From: Anthonomus grandis grandis
Taxonomy: Eukaryota; Arthropoda; Insecta; Coleoptera; Curculionidae
Reading direction: 5' to 3'
Assembly (NCBI RefSeq): GCF_022605725.1
Contig: NC_065552.1
Coordinates: 23,702,785 to 23,766,784 of the forward strand
Length of the DNA: 64,000 nt
This document shows, piece by piece, positions 43,570-55,337 of this stretch. The position numbers and the translations under genes are program-made. The notes below the pieces were generated by a model. The model was not told where the DNA came from and made no database searches. It saw nothing but the letters and a program-made list of their open reading frames with translations. Every line of letters starts with the position of its first letter. Position 1 is the first letter of the stretch.

Positions 43570-45520
43570 TATATTCTACCTATAACATAATAGTCTGCTT
43601 AATGTATTTGCAACATTTGTTTTATGAGGTACAAGTTTATTTTCATAATGACACATTTGAAATCTACACGTCTGGCCAACGAAGATCTTGAGTGCCGATA
43701 CTTGGACTATCAAAGACACTAGTTAAAAGGAGAACGATCTTTAATTACAATCCGACTCAAATTGAACTCTTTTACTACAAGTGGAATATCGGGGAATCGG
43801 TAAAGCATAAACGCTTTGACTATGAATTCCTATTGCATCGGTATTTTGCACCCAAGAAAGAAAATTGCCCTGCGTATGTATTTTCCTCATCTACATCATC
43901 ATCATCTGGTTTCACTTTTCTCAGCTCGTTGGTATACCAGTGATTTTTATTGGCCTGTATTATGATGTTTTTCCTAAGACGAACTGAATATTGGAGGAAG
44001 CTCTCCGAATGCAGCATCCACATTATCAAGATTTATGTTCCCATCTTATAGAACAACCGTAAGTTCGCTCCCATATGGGAAATATTTAGCTCAGCAGTTC
44101 AGCCTCTGTGATCATAAAAAACACCGGCTGCAAAGGGCCTCTACAGATCCGTTACCCAGAGAAAAGTGCACCCTAAGGGGTCAATTCTGGAGCAAAACTG
44201 AATGGCCAGAAAAATCGATTATCCATTCTAAGGGTGAAATATAATTTCTCAGGGATATAAGGGCAACATTCCGTATTAAAGTTGCATTAGTGCTTTTTAA
44301 ATATAATTCTACCCAATGCTTCTTGTTCTAAAATGACCCTTAAATAATCCCTATTAAATTTTGATTCAGCACATCCACTAAAAAAATTCGTGACAGTATT
44401 TCGTATTCCTGGCCACGACTCTGCGGTTTATAAACCAAATTAAACCCCCTTATTTTCAAACGCGAATTAATGGGTTTCGGCAACCGTTTAAGCGACTAAT
44501 TAAAACCTCTAAAGTTTGTTATTCCATCGGCGTATTGGGTTTCATCTCACTCGGTTCGTCGTCATAGAAATGTTCGGCAAAGTTTATTTTCGAGACAAGT
44601 AAATGAAACATTTTCCGTGCAGAATCAACAAACAGAAACCGCGGATCTTACAGATGGATGGAATACGCGTGTGTATCGTACGTAATTAGGCGGCTTTACA
44701 TTAAGTGTTTGTGTTAAAAAAAGTACTTAATACAAATATATTCGAGTTTGATTAATGTAAACAGGGTATCTAAGGTCATGCATCTCTCATGTAAATTAAA
44801 TAAAGATTGTATATTTTAATGAAAACAACCCTCAGGTCTACAATAAATCAAAAATATAAGGCAGACCACTGATTTGGAACATTCTCTAAATTTCTACGTG
44901 TGTCCCGAGAGGTCGCGAGATGTTATTACCGCTCTATTGTCCAAAATATGTCAACTTCGCAAAAAACTAAATGCTGCTAGGTTGATTTTTGACAGAGCTA
45001 TGAAACGACTCACACGCATATATATTAACAATAAACTATCATAAAAAATATATATCATAACAGTGCAGTATTAATTACTTGAAGCTTCTTACTAAACTAC
45101 TAAATTAACTAATTACTAAATCATAACAAAATAAATCAAACTAAACAAGACAATGACAATTTTTTTTTAAGAATATTTGATATTTTAGTTAGATGCTATA
45201 TTTTTTTCCACTTAAATTTTTTTTATCTCTCAAATTTGACAAAAAAAACATATAAAACAGACTCTAGACGGGCCAAATGTATTGGATTTGTCACCACTCG
45301 TTTCATTATAAGGTTGCAAAATTAATTCTTTAGATTGTGCTTATCTTGAGCCCCCAGGTGCACTGATATTTCCTCGTGGCTAACGTAAGATCCTTAAGAA
45401 ACCGTATTGTTACAGTTGTAAATCTAAGACTATAATACTATTTGAAACTTCCATTAATCAACCGCCACATTCGTCTCCATCAAATTTAAATAAACTTGTC
45501 CTAAAAAGCCCCAATACACA
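43570..45520. other. Non-TE-like stretch, some CpG-rich patches
   Basis: A plus-strand frame at 43692-43943 and others are unrecognised. 44450-44710 is richer in CpG, lacks repeat features and contains TAATTAA-type sites, so it may be original intron sequence. 44875-44950 shares a ~60 bp motif with 47510-47585. Confidence 0.4.
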
Positions 45521-45534
45521 TTTATAGCAATTTT

Positions 45535-45765
45535 AATGACAGTTTCAAATTAAACCGGAAATTACTCCATGGTGCCACTAGACCGATATTTAATTGCGTC
45601 ACATCTAGCTTGCTGTCCCACTTCTGATGATGTTGTTGGCCGTTTAGTTGGTAGTGAATAAAAATCGCTGGCCCAACTCCAAACAAAATCGATAACTCAA
45701 AATTAACGCCCGATTTTTCTTTGCTCGTCTGACACGAAACGCTCATTTCGCTTGATAAAGCTGAC
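45535..45765. repeat. Dispersed repeat, copy 1
   Basis: Aligns by eye with 51200-51410 in the same orientation. Shared blocks include CAGTTT.AAATTAAAC..GAAATT, GC.TC.CATC..C and CTGTCCCACTT.TGATGA, followed by GC.GAATAAAAATC. No coding domain; the family is unknown to me (MITE, SINE or pseudogene copy). Confidence 0.65.
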
Positions 45766-45769
45766 CGTT

Positions 45770-47390
45770 ATACCTGGATTTCGATTTATTCCAATTTGTT
45801 GAGATGGGAGTTTGATGTTGCATCATTTTTTTGAGAGAGAGTTACATTTAAAAAATGGTTTATAAATAAATTGCTATTGCAAATTCGCATGGTAGATACT
45901 GATTGATGTGCACAATCACAAATATATATTGCAAGCATTAAAAGCTCCTGAAGTGAAAATCTCATAGTTTTTCTAAGATGCGTTAAAAGTGAGCGAGTGT
46001 TGTGATAGCTTTAGAAAATACGCGAAAATTGTTAATGAATATGGAAAAAAATTGTGCAAACACCTTCTGGTTAAGGAAAAAGTGCAAAAAGAACTATAAA
46101 GAAAGGAAAAATTGAGGAAAATAAATTTCTCATAAAAAGACCGCTCAAAGCAAAAACAAAGAACTGTCAGTATCAAAACCCTCAAACGACAAGAGCTTAA
46201 CGTCTTCTTCGTGTCTCCTCAGGAAGGGGTCTGGAAACGAGCTTGGGAGGATAGGACAACGAACAACTACGTGTTGAGCGGGTGAAAGATGTGTTTCTGA
46301 ATGTCAAAAAGAAAAAGTGTTTTTCAATGTTAGATAGCATCTTTTTCCTTGATGTTGGCAGTATTGCTACACACAACCGAAGCAACCAGCCGCTACAGAC
46401 ATGTCACATGTGAAAAGTCGACACGTCAAAAATAATGATAGTTTAAGTATCCGAAGATGCTGAGTGGAAGGCCGTCGAATCAAAAAGGTGACATAATATC
46501 CTAACTAGATTTGAACCCATCAGAAGATCTAGTTATGTTGCTCTTAGCTGGCCTACGGATTACAAAGCAGTATTGTTAAATGTTTCTCTCTGGACTGCAT
46601 AAGGAAACTAAGCTGCAGAAATTCACGAGGTTGTGAAGGGTAAGGACGCCCAGGAGTGTGTTTGTGACAAGACCAAAATGTAAGAAAAACCTGTTTACCT
46701 CTTTCAATATGGGAATCGTGAATCAAGACAAGGAATTGATAATATGATGCTGCTTTTTTACCAAAAGATATCAGAAATAATAATTTTTTAAACCCAGTCA
46801 CCTAAGAAACAGGCTCAGTTAAGTGAAAGAGCTCTGAATATCCCGAATTATATCATCTCATAACTTATGCTCTTTAAGGAATAAGATAAAGGAGCTACGA
46901 CTAATCATAGCAAGTTGTTATTATCATGTAATTATAAACCCTGAACACTGGCTTACTTAAGGTAAAATGATATGGATATCAAACAATAATTTTCTTTGCT
47001 AGATTTGATACCAGTGGAGGTAAACTTGTATTCTTTTGAAGGAGAGCATAAGAAGGGTTCTACATACTCACTATATGTGACCATATTGGGAAAGCACCTA
47101 ATCCTTCAGTTAAGTTCTTAAGCTAAGAAAAAATATTAAATAAAGAAGGTTTAAGGTCAATTACGCAATTGGGTACTAATAAGTTCTGAAATATTGTTCG
47201 ATCCTACACTTGGAGTTTTATTTTGGAAAACATTTCGTGTGACAAAAATTATTTATATTGATAAATTATGTGTGAAAAACCCATAATATCTTACGTTCTA
47301 AAGAGAAATATAAATGTTTAAAAAAATAATATAATATATAATTATTGTAAACTATATAATAAATACTTATTGAATTGAGAACCTGTCAAC
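45770..47390. other. Spacer
   Basis: Several short frames without motifs; no terminal repeats found. Confidence 0.35.
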
Positions 47391-47394
47391 TGCT

Positions 47395-47640
47395 ATGATT
47401 GGCCTTATATGCATCCAAACTGCAGCGTATTCTAAAACAAATCGCGCTAACTGGAACTGGTCTCCTGACGTCGAGGGCTCCTTATGTACTAGAGAGACCA
47501 TTGTTTCGGAACATTCACCAACTTTCTACGTATGTCGCGAGATGTCGCGATGTATGCCCGCCGTTCGCTTGTATATTCCCGGCTGTTTTATTTGACATTG
47601 AAGAGAGTCTGTAATCATTCATATTTTTTCTGCATGTTCG
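47395..47640 (+). other. GC-richer segment, possible decayed LINE C-terminus
   Basis: Two overlapping plus-strand frames. One reads ASKLQRILKQIALTGTGL and SRAPYVLERPLFRNIHQL, loosely like the RT C-terminal stretch in which a helix precedes a conserved APY/APR turn. 47510-47585 is related to 44875-44950. The call is tentative. Confidence 0.25.
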
Positions 47641-47699
47641 GACGCTTCCAAACCAGAATCCTTAACTTACCTCCTCTACTTACCTTCAAAAGGAGGAAA

Positions 47700-48060
47700 A
47701 TGTAAAATGGCTTTATGAATTATCTGATATAATGCTTATCAGCTTTACTCATTCTATCCCAAAGGCATTGCAAAGATTTTTAGATGGTAAAGTCAGTGCA
47801 ATAGAATAAATTTGCTATTCAAGGATTTAGAGAACATTCAAAGGTTGATCATGATGACAATTTTGGGTCCACTGAATTATTCTAATACATTTTATCAAAT
47901 AACTCAGTTATTGCTGATGACACAAAAATTACCGCTTGTGATAAATTCCTTATGATATATAATTATTATATATAATAATATTAATGTGAATTAAGATGAA
48001 TAATTGAATATTACTAGCCATTTTTAAAGCTCTGATTGGGAATTATCACAGTTTAATCAA
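47700..48060 (+). pseudogene. LINE RT remnant
   Basis: Plus strand: ILGPLNYSNTF (decayed GPLLF..YIND) near 47862 is followed closely by NNSVIADDTKITACDKF (47895-47945), the catalytic FADD box with Phe changed. Nothing else is intact. Confidence 0.55.
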
Positions 48061-48069
48061 CAGGTATCA

Positions 48070-49090
48070 CCTGCAATAAATGTCACTTTTGGTCTACTTC
48101 TTTTAATTTTTTGTTATTTACCCTGCAGTATTTATCACAATTACGTCAAGGAATATGATGTTCTAGAGGTAATTGTGAAAGCTTATGTAGACTTATATAC
48201 TCGTACTTTGATGCAATCTTTCCTTTATTTTGCAAATATTAATACTAATTTATTTTTTTATGTGGTTAAGTTAGGAAACTTCGCAAAACTTGTAATTTAT
48301 TTTAATTTTACTTTATTGTAAATTAAAATAAAAAAAATCATCATTATTAAAACTGAATAATTGAATTTATATCATCGTTAGCATATTTCCTTTGAATTTG
48401 TATAATAAGCAGCATGTTTATGCTGATTTTACGAAGAAAAAAAATACTCATTTCACATTATGAATAATGAGTAATTTTTTATTTTTATTTTGCACCTGCA
48501 CAGTTCCCAGTTTCTACAAGCAATAAACGTTATGTAACATAAAGCAAAGTGATTTTTTATTAGCATCGAAACGCTTATATACATAAATAACTACTTTAAT
48601 TATATTCCTACTGAGAAACCTATGGGTCCCTTTAGCTCCTTTTCCAATTTTCTCTCTGCCACATACTGTGACCAATTTGTACCCTCTTCCAGCTAGTAAA
48701 ATTTAAGGGCTGCTTCTCCATAGGAGCCTAACTTATTCGTCTTTTCATCTCCGTTTAGCAATTTCGAAATATTTTACAACGGAATTTAACTAAAGAAGTA
48801 ACAGTAAACTGCTTAGTAACATCAACAAATTGCAGTGTGTTTGAGGGAAGATTAATATGTCATAATAAATGAAGTTAGAGAAGAATTTCTCTGCTCTATA
48901 CGATAAGAACTTAGTATCCTGTAGTACATTCTCATAGAGAGCTGAGACTGTCAAAATTGCAAACCTAATAATTGAACTCGTAGTTTTGTTTTGACCGGGT
49001 CTGGAGGCGGACGTGCTTTCGAATTTTAGCAAAATAGAAAGCGAAGGAAAATCCCGCTTGAATACTGTGTCCGGTGATTCTTCTTCTGAC
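48070..49090. other. Spacer
   Basis: AT-rich left half. A 100-codon minus-strand frame at 48790-49092 (MSEEESPDTVFKRDFPSLSI) is open but unrecognised. Confidence 0.35.
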
Positions 49091-49094
49091 AAAT

Positions 49095-49640
49095 ATTAAC
49101 CAACGTTGGCTTAACGAGTTTCAATGTTGTCGCATTTTTGTTTTTGATGAGCCACGCCCAGGTGGCGACAAAAACGGCTATCACGAGGGAAAACGTGCCA
49201 AAAACTATGTTCTGGCAATGGCAGACCGCCGATTGGAGGTGCACGAGAAAGCTGAGATAGTGGGCGTCACAAAAGACCGCGTGTGAATTTCAAGAGGAAG
49301 TGTAAGCGTAAGACTGCTTCTGTTTAGGGACAATTCGAAGGTGTTTCGATCCACTGGCATATTCCAGAGTCCAAGGAACACTCATTCCGAAGAAGACGAT
49401 TCTATCCTATCGGTTGGAATTGTGATGGTCATGGTTTTCTGTCATTCACAAGGTGTCTATGCTATGTCATACAATATACTATGCTGAACGAACGATTATG
49501 CTGAATAATTGGGTCGAATTGAGGAAAAAAGTACTCTTTCGCCATGACAACCCGACGACGAAATTGGTCTAATTGGACCACCAACTGTTGTCTGATCTAC
49601 CAAAGAGAAAATCCGCCCTATCAGCAGATGGCAACAAGAA
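49095..49640 (+). pseudogene. mariner transposase remnant
   Basis: Plus strand. FDEPRPGGDK and DRRLEVHEKAEIVGVTKDRV (49205-49285) match the linker and second HTH of mariner transposases (DPRPGRP...DRRLTVREIAEEVGIS). After frameshifts, NNWVELRKKVLFRHDNP near 49505-49550 corresponds to the region of the second catalytic Asp (VLFHQDNA). The first catalytic Asp and the C-terminus are not recognisable. Confidence 0.7.
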
Positions 49641-49901
49641 AGACGTTAATATAGTTAGTTCGTTATAGAAAAAAAATCATTTTCGGTGTGTCATGTCAAA
49701 TCAATGCCTGGAGGTACCAGAAAAAATGCAAAACCCAAGGTCTGGAAGGTCGATATCTCGGCTTCTGGATGTGGACCGAAAGGCTTAACCTAATCCAACC
49801 CAATCCGGAACCAGTGGACCGGGTGAGTTAATTAAAGTTTGATGATCTCTGGTTGTTTTTTTTTCACACTTATTTCGGCCAAAAATCGTGAATGACAAAA
49901 G

Positions 49902-50030
49902 ATGGCTATGGAACGATTGGCCGATGAGGATTACTTAGTTAAAACTCGCCGTGGTACCACCTATATCTTCACCATGGAGGCTCTGAAGAATTTTTTGAAG
50001 GGCCGCGACGTAGCCCAGGCCGGATTTTAG
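49902..50030 (+). other. Short GC-rich open frame of unknown origin
   Basis: ATG at 49902 opens 42 codons (MAMERLADEDYLVKTRRGTT ... DVAQAGF) with GC-rich, non-random codon choice in AT-rich surroundings. The pattern of charged helix, Gly-x-Thr turn and strand is reminiscent of a winged-helix hairpin, but I do not recognise it. It could be a processed-gene fragment or a lone exon. Confidence 0.25.
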
Positions 50031-50367
50031 ATTTATTGTTTTCCAGATTAGTTGTGGGAAATTTGTAGAAAAATTAGGGGTTTTAGATGCAAAAAAAGTA
50101 GGAACTTTTGAACTAGTTCTAGTATAGTGGCAGTAATAACGACGCCACCCGCGTTGTGACCGATTAAGGAAAATTAAGCAACTTGAGACTGAAAACTAAA
50201 TAAGAAAACATTATGTTAAGTGTCAGTATTATATTTTGTTTTAAAGGTCACCTTGGGAACGGGGTTACAAGTCAATAGCAATGTTATTATTTATAGCAAC
50301 CTCTTTATAAAAGGAATTTTGCTATATAACAACAATAAAGAGATTTAGATTTATTTGGATATATGCG

Positions 50368-51060
50368 TTATGTGCGAAATAACTTTATAAAAACTAGTGA
50401 AGCGACAATTAAATACGTTTTAAAAGAAATGGTTGTCATCGCTAAAGCTTGTATAAACATTGTCTTACACTTATTTATGTTCAAAGGGAGTCTGTTATGA
50501 TCGCACCAGTCATTCATTTGATCAAGACCTCTTTTATAATCTTGTTTAAGTCTTTTTGGTTGCCCACAATGTTTCATGTCGTCTGCAAATAAAATAAATT
50601 TGCTCACAATATTGTCAGAAACATCATTATTAAAAATGTAGAATAAGATAGGAGCACAGTTGCTTTCCTGGGGTGCTCTGCTTAAGGCAATATAAGCATA
50701 AAAAATCACTAAATTGAGATGGAAACCCATTATTTATAATTTTTGGATGATCCATCCTGTCAGAGGTCTTTGCGAATTCGTCGATTACATCTAGTTGACT
50801 TTTACTATGTGAGGTTATCATAGATTCAGATCTCAAATGCTTTTGAAAAGTTTGACAGAATGGAAAATGTGGGATAGTTCTTCACAATATCTTTTCTTCT
50901 TGATTGAAAGATTGGACAAATATTTGCTTGTTTCCAGACTGCAGGAGAGGTTTTTGTGTGAAGGGATAAATAAATGATAATCAACAGAGGTTCATTAAAT
51001 GCAGAGGCACAATATAATAATAAAACATCCCTGTTCTTGGTCAATAGTTATTTCGACTTA
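50368..51060 (-). pseudogene. LINE RT fragment
   Basis: Minus strand: WKQANICPIFQSRRKDIVKN with YPTFSILSNFSKAFE (~50950-50830) is the RT entry motif. RAPQESNCAPILFYIFNNDV (PQG box, decayed) and KFILFADDMKHCGQP (50605-50560) follow, then LPLNINKCKTMFI. Frameshifts separate the blocks; the C-terminus is missing left of 50368. Confidence 0.78.
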
Positions 51061-51199
51061 AACAACTCGCTTTGTTTGATATAATATATCTTCATACTAA
51101 TATATCTCATTCATAAACTCCAGTGCATAATCGTTCATTTTTATGATCCAAATGTCACTGTTAAATTTAAATAAAAAATCCGAAAAATCCCAATTTTGC

Positions 51200-51410
51200 A
51201 GCCATCAGTTTGAAATTAAACTAGAAATTCCGAGTTATTATGCCACTTTAAAAATATTTTATTGCATCACATCAGCACTCTGTCCCACTTTTGATGACGT
51301 TGGCCTGACAGCCGGTGCTGAATAAAAATCCCAGTTCCAACAAAATCAATACCTGGCTATCAACGTATAATTTGCCTTGGTTTTCAGGCACAATAGTGTT
51401 TCGTATTTTA
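51200..51410. repeat. Dispersed repeat, copy 2
   Basis: Second copy of the unit at 45535-45765, same orientation, with small insertions and deletions. Sequence outside the shared ~200 bp does not align. Confidence 0.65.
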
Positions 51411-51599
51411 TCAGGAAGATTATGGATCCAATTTGTAATACGCTGCGTCATCAATTTTTGGTTGCTGTCTAACCAATCATAATTTGTGTGTCTAAGATAG
51501 CATTAATTATGTTAATTATAATGCTGACTAAAGATGTTCAAACGCCACGAGGTGGTAGGTTCAATATAGTGAAAAATCGCTGTTGAAATATAACATTCT

Positions 51600-51930
51600 C
51601 TATAACTTTATAAATACTTTCTGGGATAATTCGACAGCAAATGAAAATCATGTAGGCATGTCGTCATTAGCATACTCGGGCATAAACATGTGTGACGCTT
51701 ACACATCCATTTTAATCCAGGCGGACTTAATTAGTCAAACGAAAGGGCCGATTAGGGCGTTATAGCGGGGGATGATACGATCCCGCGCTAAAATGAATGA
51801 TGACGGACGGCGGAAAATTTGCGAATTTCCCCCATTGTCTCGAATAATGGTCGGCGGATGAGATTCATCTACCATCGGGCTTAATTGTTCGTGGCAGTTG
51901 GAAACTTCGGCTATAGGCATTTCTAGAAAA
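51600..51930. promoter_or_regulatory. Candidate unique intronic block (possible enhancer)
   Basis: A stretch without TE features, richer in GC and CpG than its flanks. It carries a homeodomain-type ACTTAATTAGTC (about 51726) and the sequence GCGGGGGATGATACGATCCCGCG, whose outer parts (GCGGGG/CCCGCG) form an imperfect inverted repeat. It may be conserved host sequence, but no conservation data are available here. Confidence 0.25.
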
Positions 51931-51934
51931 CGGA

Positions 51935-52890
51935 AAACAAAAGCCTCTTATATATTATATAGAGTGAGTTAACTTTCCTATATAAGACGCAAATATGTAG
52001 GAATCCACGATTGTTTGGATATTTTTGTTTTCAAATAAATTATGTGTTAGCAAGCACTGTCAAGAATCCTCTCTTGTCAAGTATTATGTCAAGTATATCT
52101 TAAGGAGCACTCAGTCGGTCAAGCTTAGACCTTAGATCGTTCCTGTAGAGTGCCGCAAGGGGCTATGCTTGGTCTCATCAGTTCAACTATGTGGTATTAA
52201 CTTAATTTCTCATTTCGTCTTGACAGGTGTTATGGCAAAGAAACTATACTGGCTTTAACAGGTACTTGCATCTCTTATGTGTCGCTCTCAGCCCTCTATA
52301 CCCTAGTTGCAAAGTCACTAAGATAATCACTTACTATTTCATAGGGGAATCCGATGGGTGAGCCAGGCTGCGGAGTGAAATTATAGGATCTCCACACCTG
52401 CCAAGTGAGCGAATAAATAACCTGAACTAGAAAATCCTGCTTGCGTTCGTTAGGACAGGTTGCCTGGTTAGAGTTATAGATGACCGGAATTACTGGGGTT
52501 TGTGAAAAGTGACTTTTAGGCTTACTAGCTGGACTTTGCTTCCCAAAGTACTTCTGCTACTATTGGCTCATAGTGCCTTTAAAGGTGATAATTCATTCAT
52601 AGATATCAACACGTTTGAGCTCTGTGGAAACCACTTCCATGTTATTTTGCCAAAAGGAATGGCTTTTCGGAATATCGCTAAGCAACGAAATGTTGCGAAG
52701 TCACGGTGGTAGATATTGTTAAAAAGTAACAATATTAGTCGTATTAACGTAAAATCAGCCCAAAAATGCAAAGATTTCTTGTTTCAATTTGCAGAGATGG
52801 TCTTCAAGGGATTGCCAGGGAGATAACAGTAAAATGGAATGAAGAAACAGCTAGAAATGTTTCATGAGAACTATGCCATGAATAGTTTCA
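51935..52890. other. Spacer
   Basis: Unrecognised short frames only. Confidence 0.35.
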
Positions 52891-52899
52891 TAAGTCTGG

Positions 52900-53140
52900 T
52901 CTACATCTAAATATTCGATCACTGTTTACAGACTTTGATCATCTTGTAAATTTAATTACGTTAACCAATACTGACATTACGCCTATTATAAACTGTTGCC
53001 TACAAACTGGTGTGTGGTGTGTATGCTGTATGTGGAAAATTTCCCTCTTAATTCCTTTGGCTAAAATTAATAATCCAACTACTTTCTGCGACCTTAAACC
53101 AATTTCAATTATCCCGGTCATCGCTAAATTGTCTGTAGGT
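52900..53140 (+). pseudogene. LINE RT N-terminal fragment
   Basis: Plus-strand frame reads ITPIINCCLQTGVWCVCCMW, then KISLLIPLAKINNPTTFCDL and KPISIIPVIAKL, the RT entry region (I..I.N..L..G..P..WK.A...P..K...P.....YRPISILPVLSK). It stops there; no downstream motifs follow. Confidence 0.7.
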
Positions 53141-53249
53141 ATTTATTATTTTTGATTATTATGGACCAATGGATGTATCTCTGTTTATTTTTAAATTACT
53201 ATTAGTGTTACCAATATAAATGTTGTTTTTCGCAAAAGAAAAGCCGATT

Positions 53250-53790
53250 AGCGTGGACTGAAGAACGGATAATGTGGGACTTACGAATACTGGAAAAAGA
53301 TTACTTTTTGCGGTAATTCGAACTTTGGTGTATGTGTGTGTGTGTGTGTATGTAGATGATCACCGATCCAGATTTATAAGAAACAAAAATGAGGCATTTC
53401 ATAAAAATTGCCTATAGAAAAAAAAGTTTCTATCAACGTCCATGGATTAGGGATGTCTGCTTTCAGCGTTGGAAAACTTCATTTTATTGACGGAACGGTA
53501 AACCTTCCTAAATATTAAAATATCCTTGAAGCAAATTTATTAGTGTCAAATCCAATTTGATCACCTGATAAAAACTTTATTTATCAAAAAAAATGGAGCA
53601 TCATGTCATACGGCCAAGACCACGAAAAAGTAGCTGCAACATAACAGTATTTCCGTCATTAACTGGCCTTCCAGTAGTCCAGATTTAAACATTAACGAAA
53701 CTGTATAACACAAAATGAAGCAGCAGTTAAGAAATAATCCGCAGCGAAACATTTCTGATTTGAGATGTGGATCATAATGTTAGAAAATCA
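53250..53790 (+). pseudogene. Tc1-type transposase remnant
   Basis: Plus strand, several frames. RNKNEAFHKNCL (~53370-53405) matches R..NEA..P.C. HFIDGTVNLPKY follows near 53490. The strongest block is VINWPSSSPDLNINETV (53650-53702), the Tc1 signature with the third catalytic Glu (SPDLNPIE..W), then HKMKQQLRNNPQRNISDLRC. A TG microsatellite (53330-53351) interrupts the 5' part. Terminal repeats not found. Confidence 0.75.
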
Positions 53791-53799
53791 TAATGTAGA

Positions 53800-55080
53800 A
53801 ATAATTTTGCTAATATGATGTACGAATCATATGTATATTCTTAAAAAAATATCGAACTTTAAAATAAATTAAAATTGATGTCCGAACATTTTTGTGCTAG
53901 GGCTTATAGTACTGCCTTTTGTATGCCTCTGTTGTAGCTGAGACCAAGTTATTTGATATTTATAAATCTTTGTGAGTACACTTGTGAGAATTATAGGAAC
54001 TATTATATACGAGTGGCGCTACTGGTTGATCTGTGAATACCGTACGATCCGAATATAGCTCATTGGTTTCATTTGGGTTTGATTTTCATCATTATTTGAT
54101 TTATTATGGATCTGATTATTGCTAATAACAAAACTATATAAAATAAATCTGTTTGTTTTTCGTTTTAAAAACATGTCGATAAACAAAGCAAACAGATTGA
54201 AACTGGCATGGAATTCGCGAAATGGAAAAGTTGCTTGCGTGCAATAAAGCACTCAAATACAAAAATAAACCGCCGTTCGCCTGCCATTGCGGCCGTAGTG
54301 GAGCGGATAGATTTATATCGAATAATTTAGAGCCTCAGACACGCGGCCCTCGACCGACAACGACCAAAATGGATTTAAGCTTATTTTTTTTACTGGGCGT
54401 TGATGACTTTACTTTTCTTCGTAATAAATTTCGACTACCAGCCCTCTCGCTTTAATGATCCTGTAGAAGTGGAATATAAAATTTTGAACAGTACGTGTTT
54501 TCAGTTCAAGGTATACCCATTATGAACCGGAAGGACATAATAGAGACATGTTAGGAGAATAGACTAAGGAGTTAGATAGAATATTCCAAAAAGATTTCCC
54601 AGTAGATTCTTACCCATGATCGTCTTTTTTTCATATTTGGTTGGCTCTCATCCTTCACCAGGATAACAAAAACTTTCACTACAAACTACCAAATAGATTT
54701 CGACCATTTGATGAGTTCTTTGACGTCATGCATCCAGGAGGTGGCTTCCACGTATCTCCTTCGCCGTCCCCAGGGCCAGAACGGGGTTAACTCGAAGGTC
54801 CCCCCCGTCAGTTGTCTAATAGTCTAGCGGTTTCTGCTCCTTTATGGCCGCAGAAAAAGGGAGAGAAATTTGTTTCTTTGGTGGTAATAGAATATATGGA
54901 GGTATTATGGGTAAGTTCGTTGATTGGCTATTTTCAAAGTGCTTTTGGCCAACCAATTTGTATGGTGAAATAGGTTTTGGCATCCTTGGTCGTAAAACTC
55001 TTTTTTTTTCAAATTATCATAATATATAAATCATCATCAAATATAAATCATCAAAATATCACAACATTTTTGCATAAAAT
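53800..55080. other. Spacer
   Basis: 54260-54370 is CpG-rich and repeat-free, perhaps original intron sequence; the rest is unrecognised. Confidence 0.35.
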
Positions 55081-55337
55081 TCAGCATGTCTCGTAAATAT
55101 CACCCCTTCGATATGATACTCTTTTTCATCTACTTTTTTACTGTCTAGTTCAATGATAAAATCAAATGTTTGGTACTGTCAATGGATTCTTAAAATGCAC
55201 TATTTTTTACAAAAATCACCTTAAACCCTTCGACGTGATATTATTTTTCAGCTCCCTTTTTGCTGACTAGCTCAAATATGATATCAGGTTTTTGGTATCA
55301 GTGGTTTTCCCAAAATCCACCATGTTTCGAAAAAATA

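Noticed and set aside
219..53351. Scattered direct short repeats as CRISPR-like arrays
   Set aside because: They are microsatellites (TG, GAAA, CTTGT, AATC) without spacer structure; the DNA is eukaryotic.
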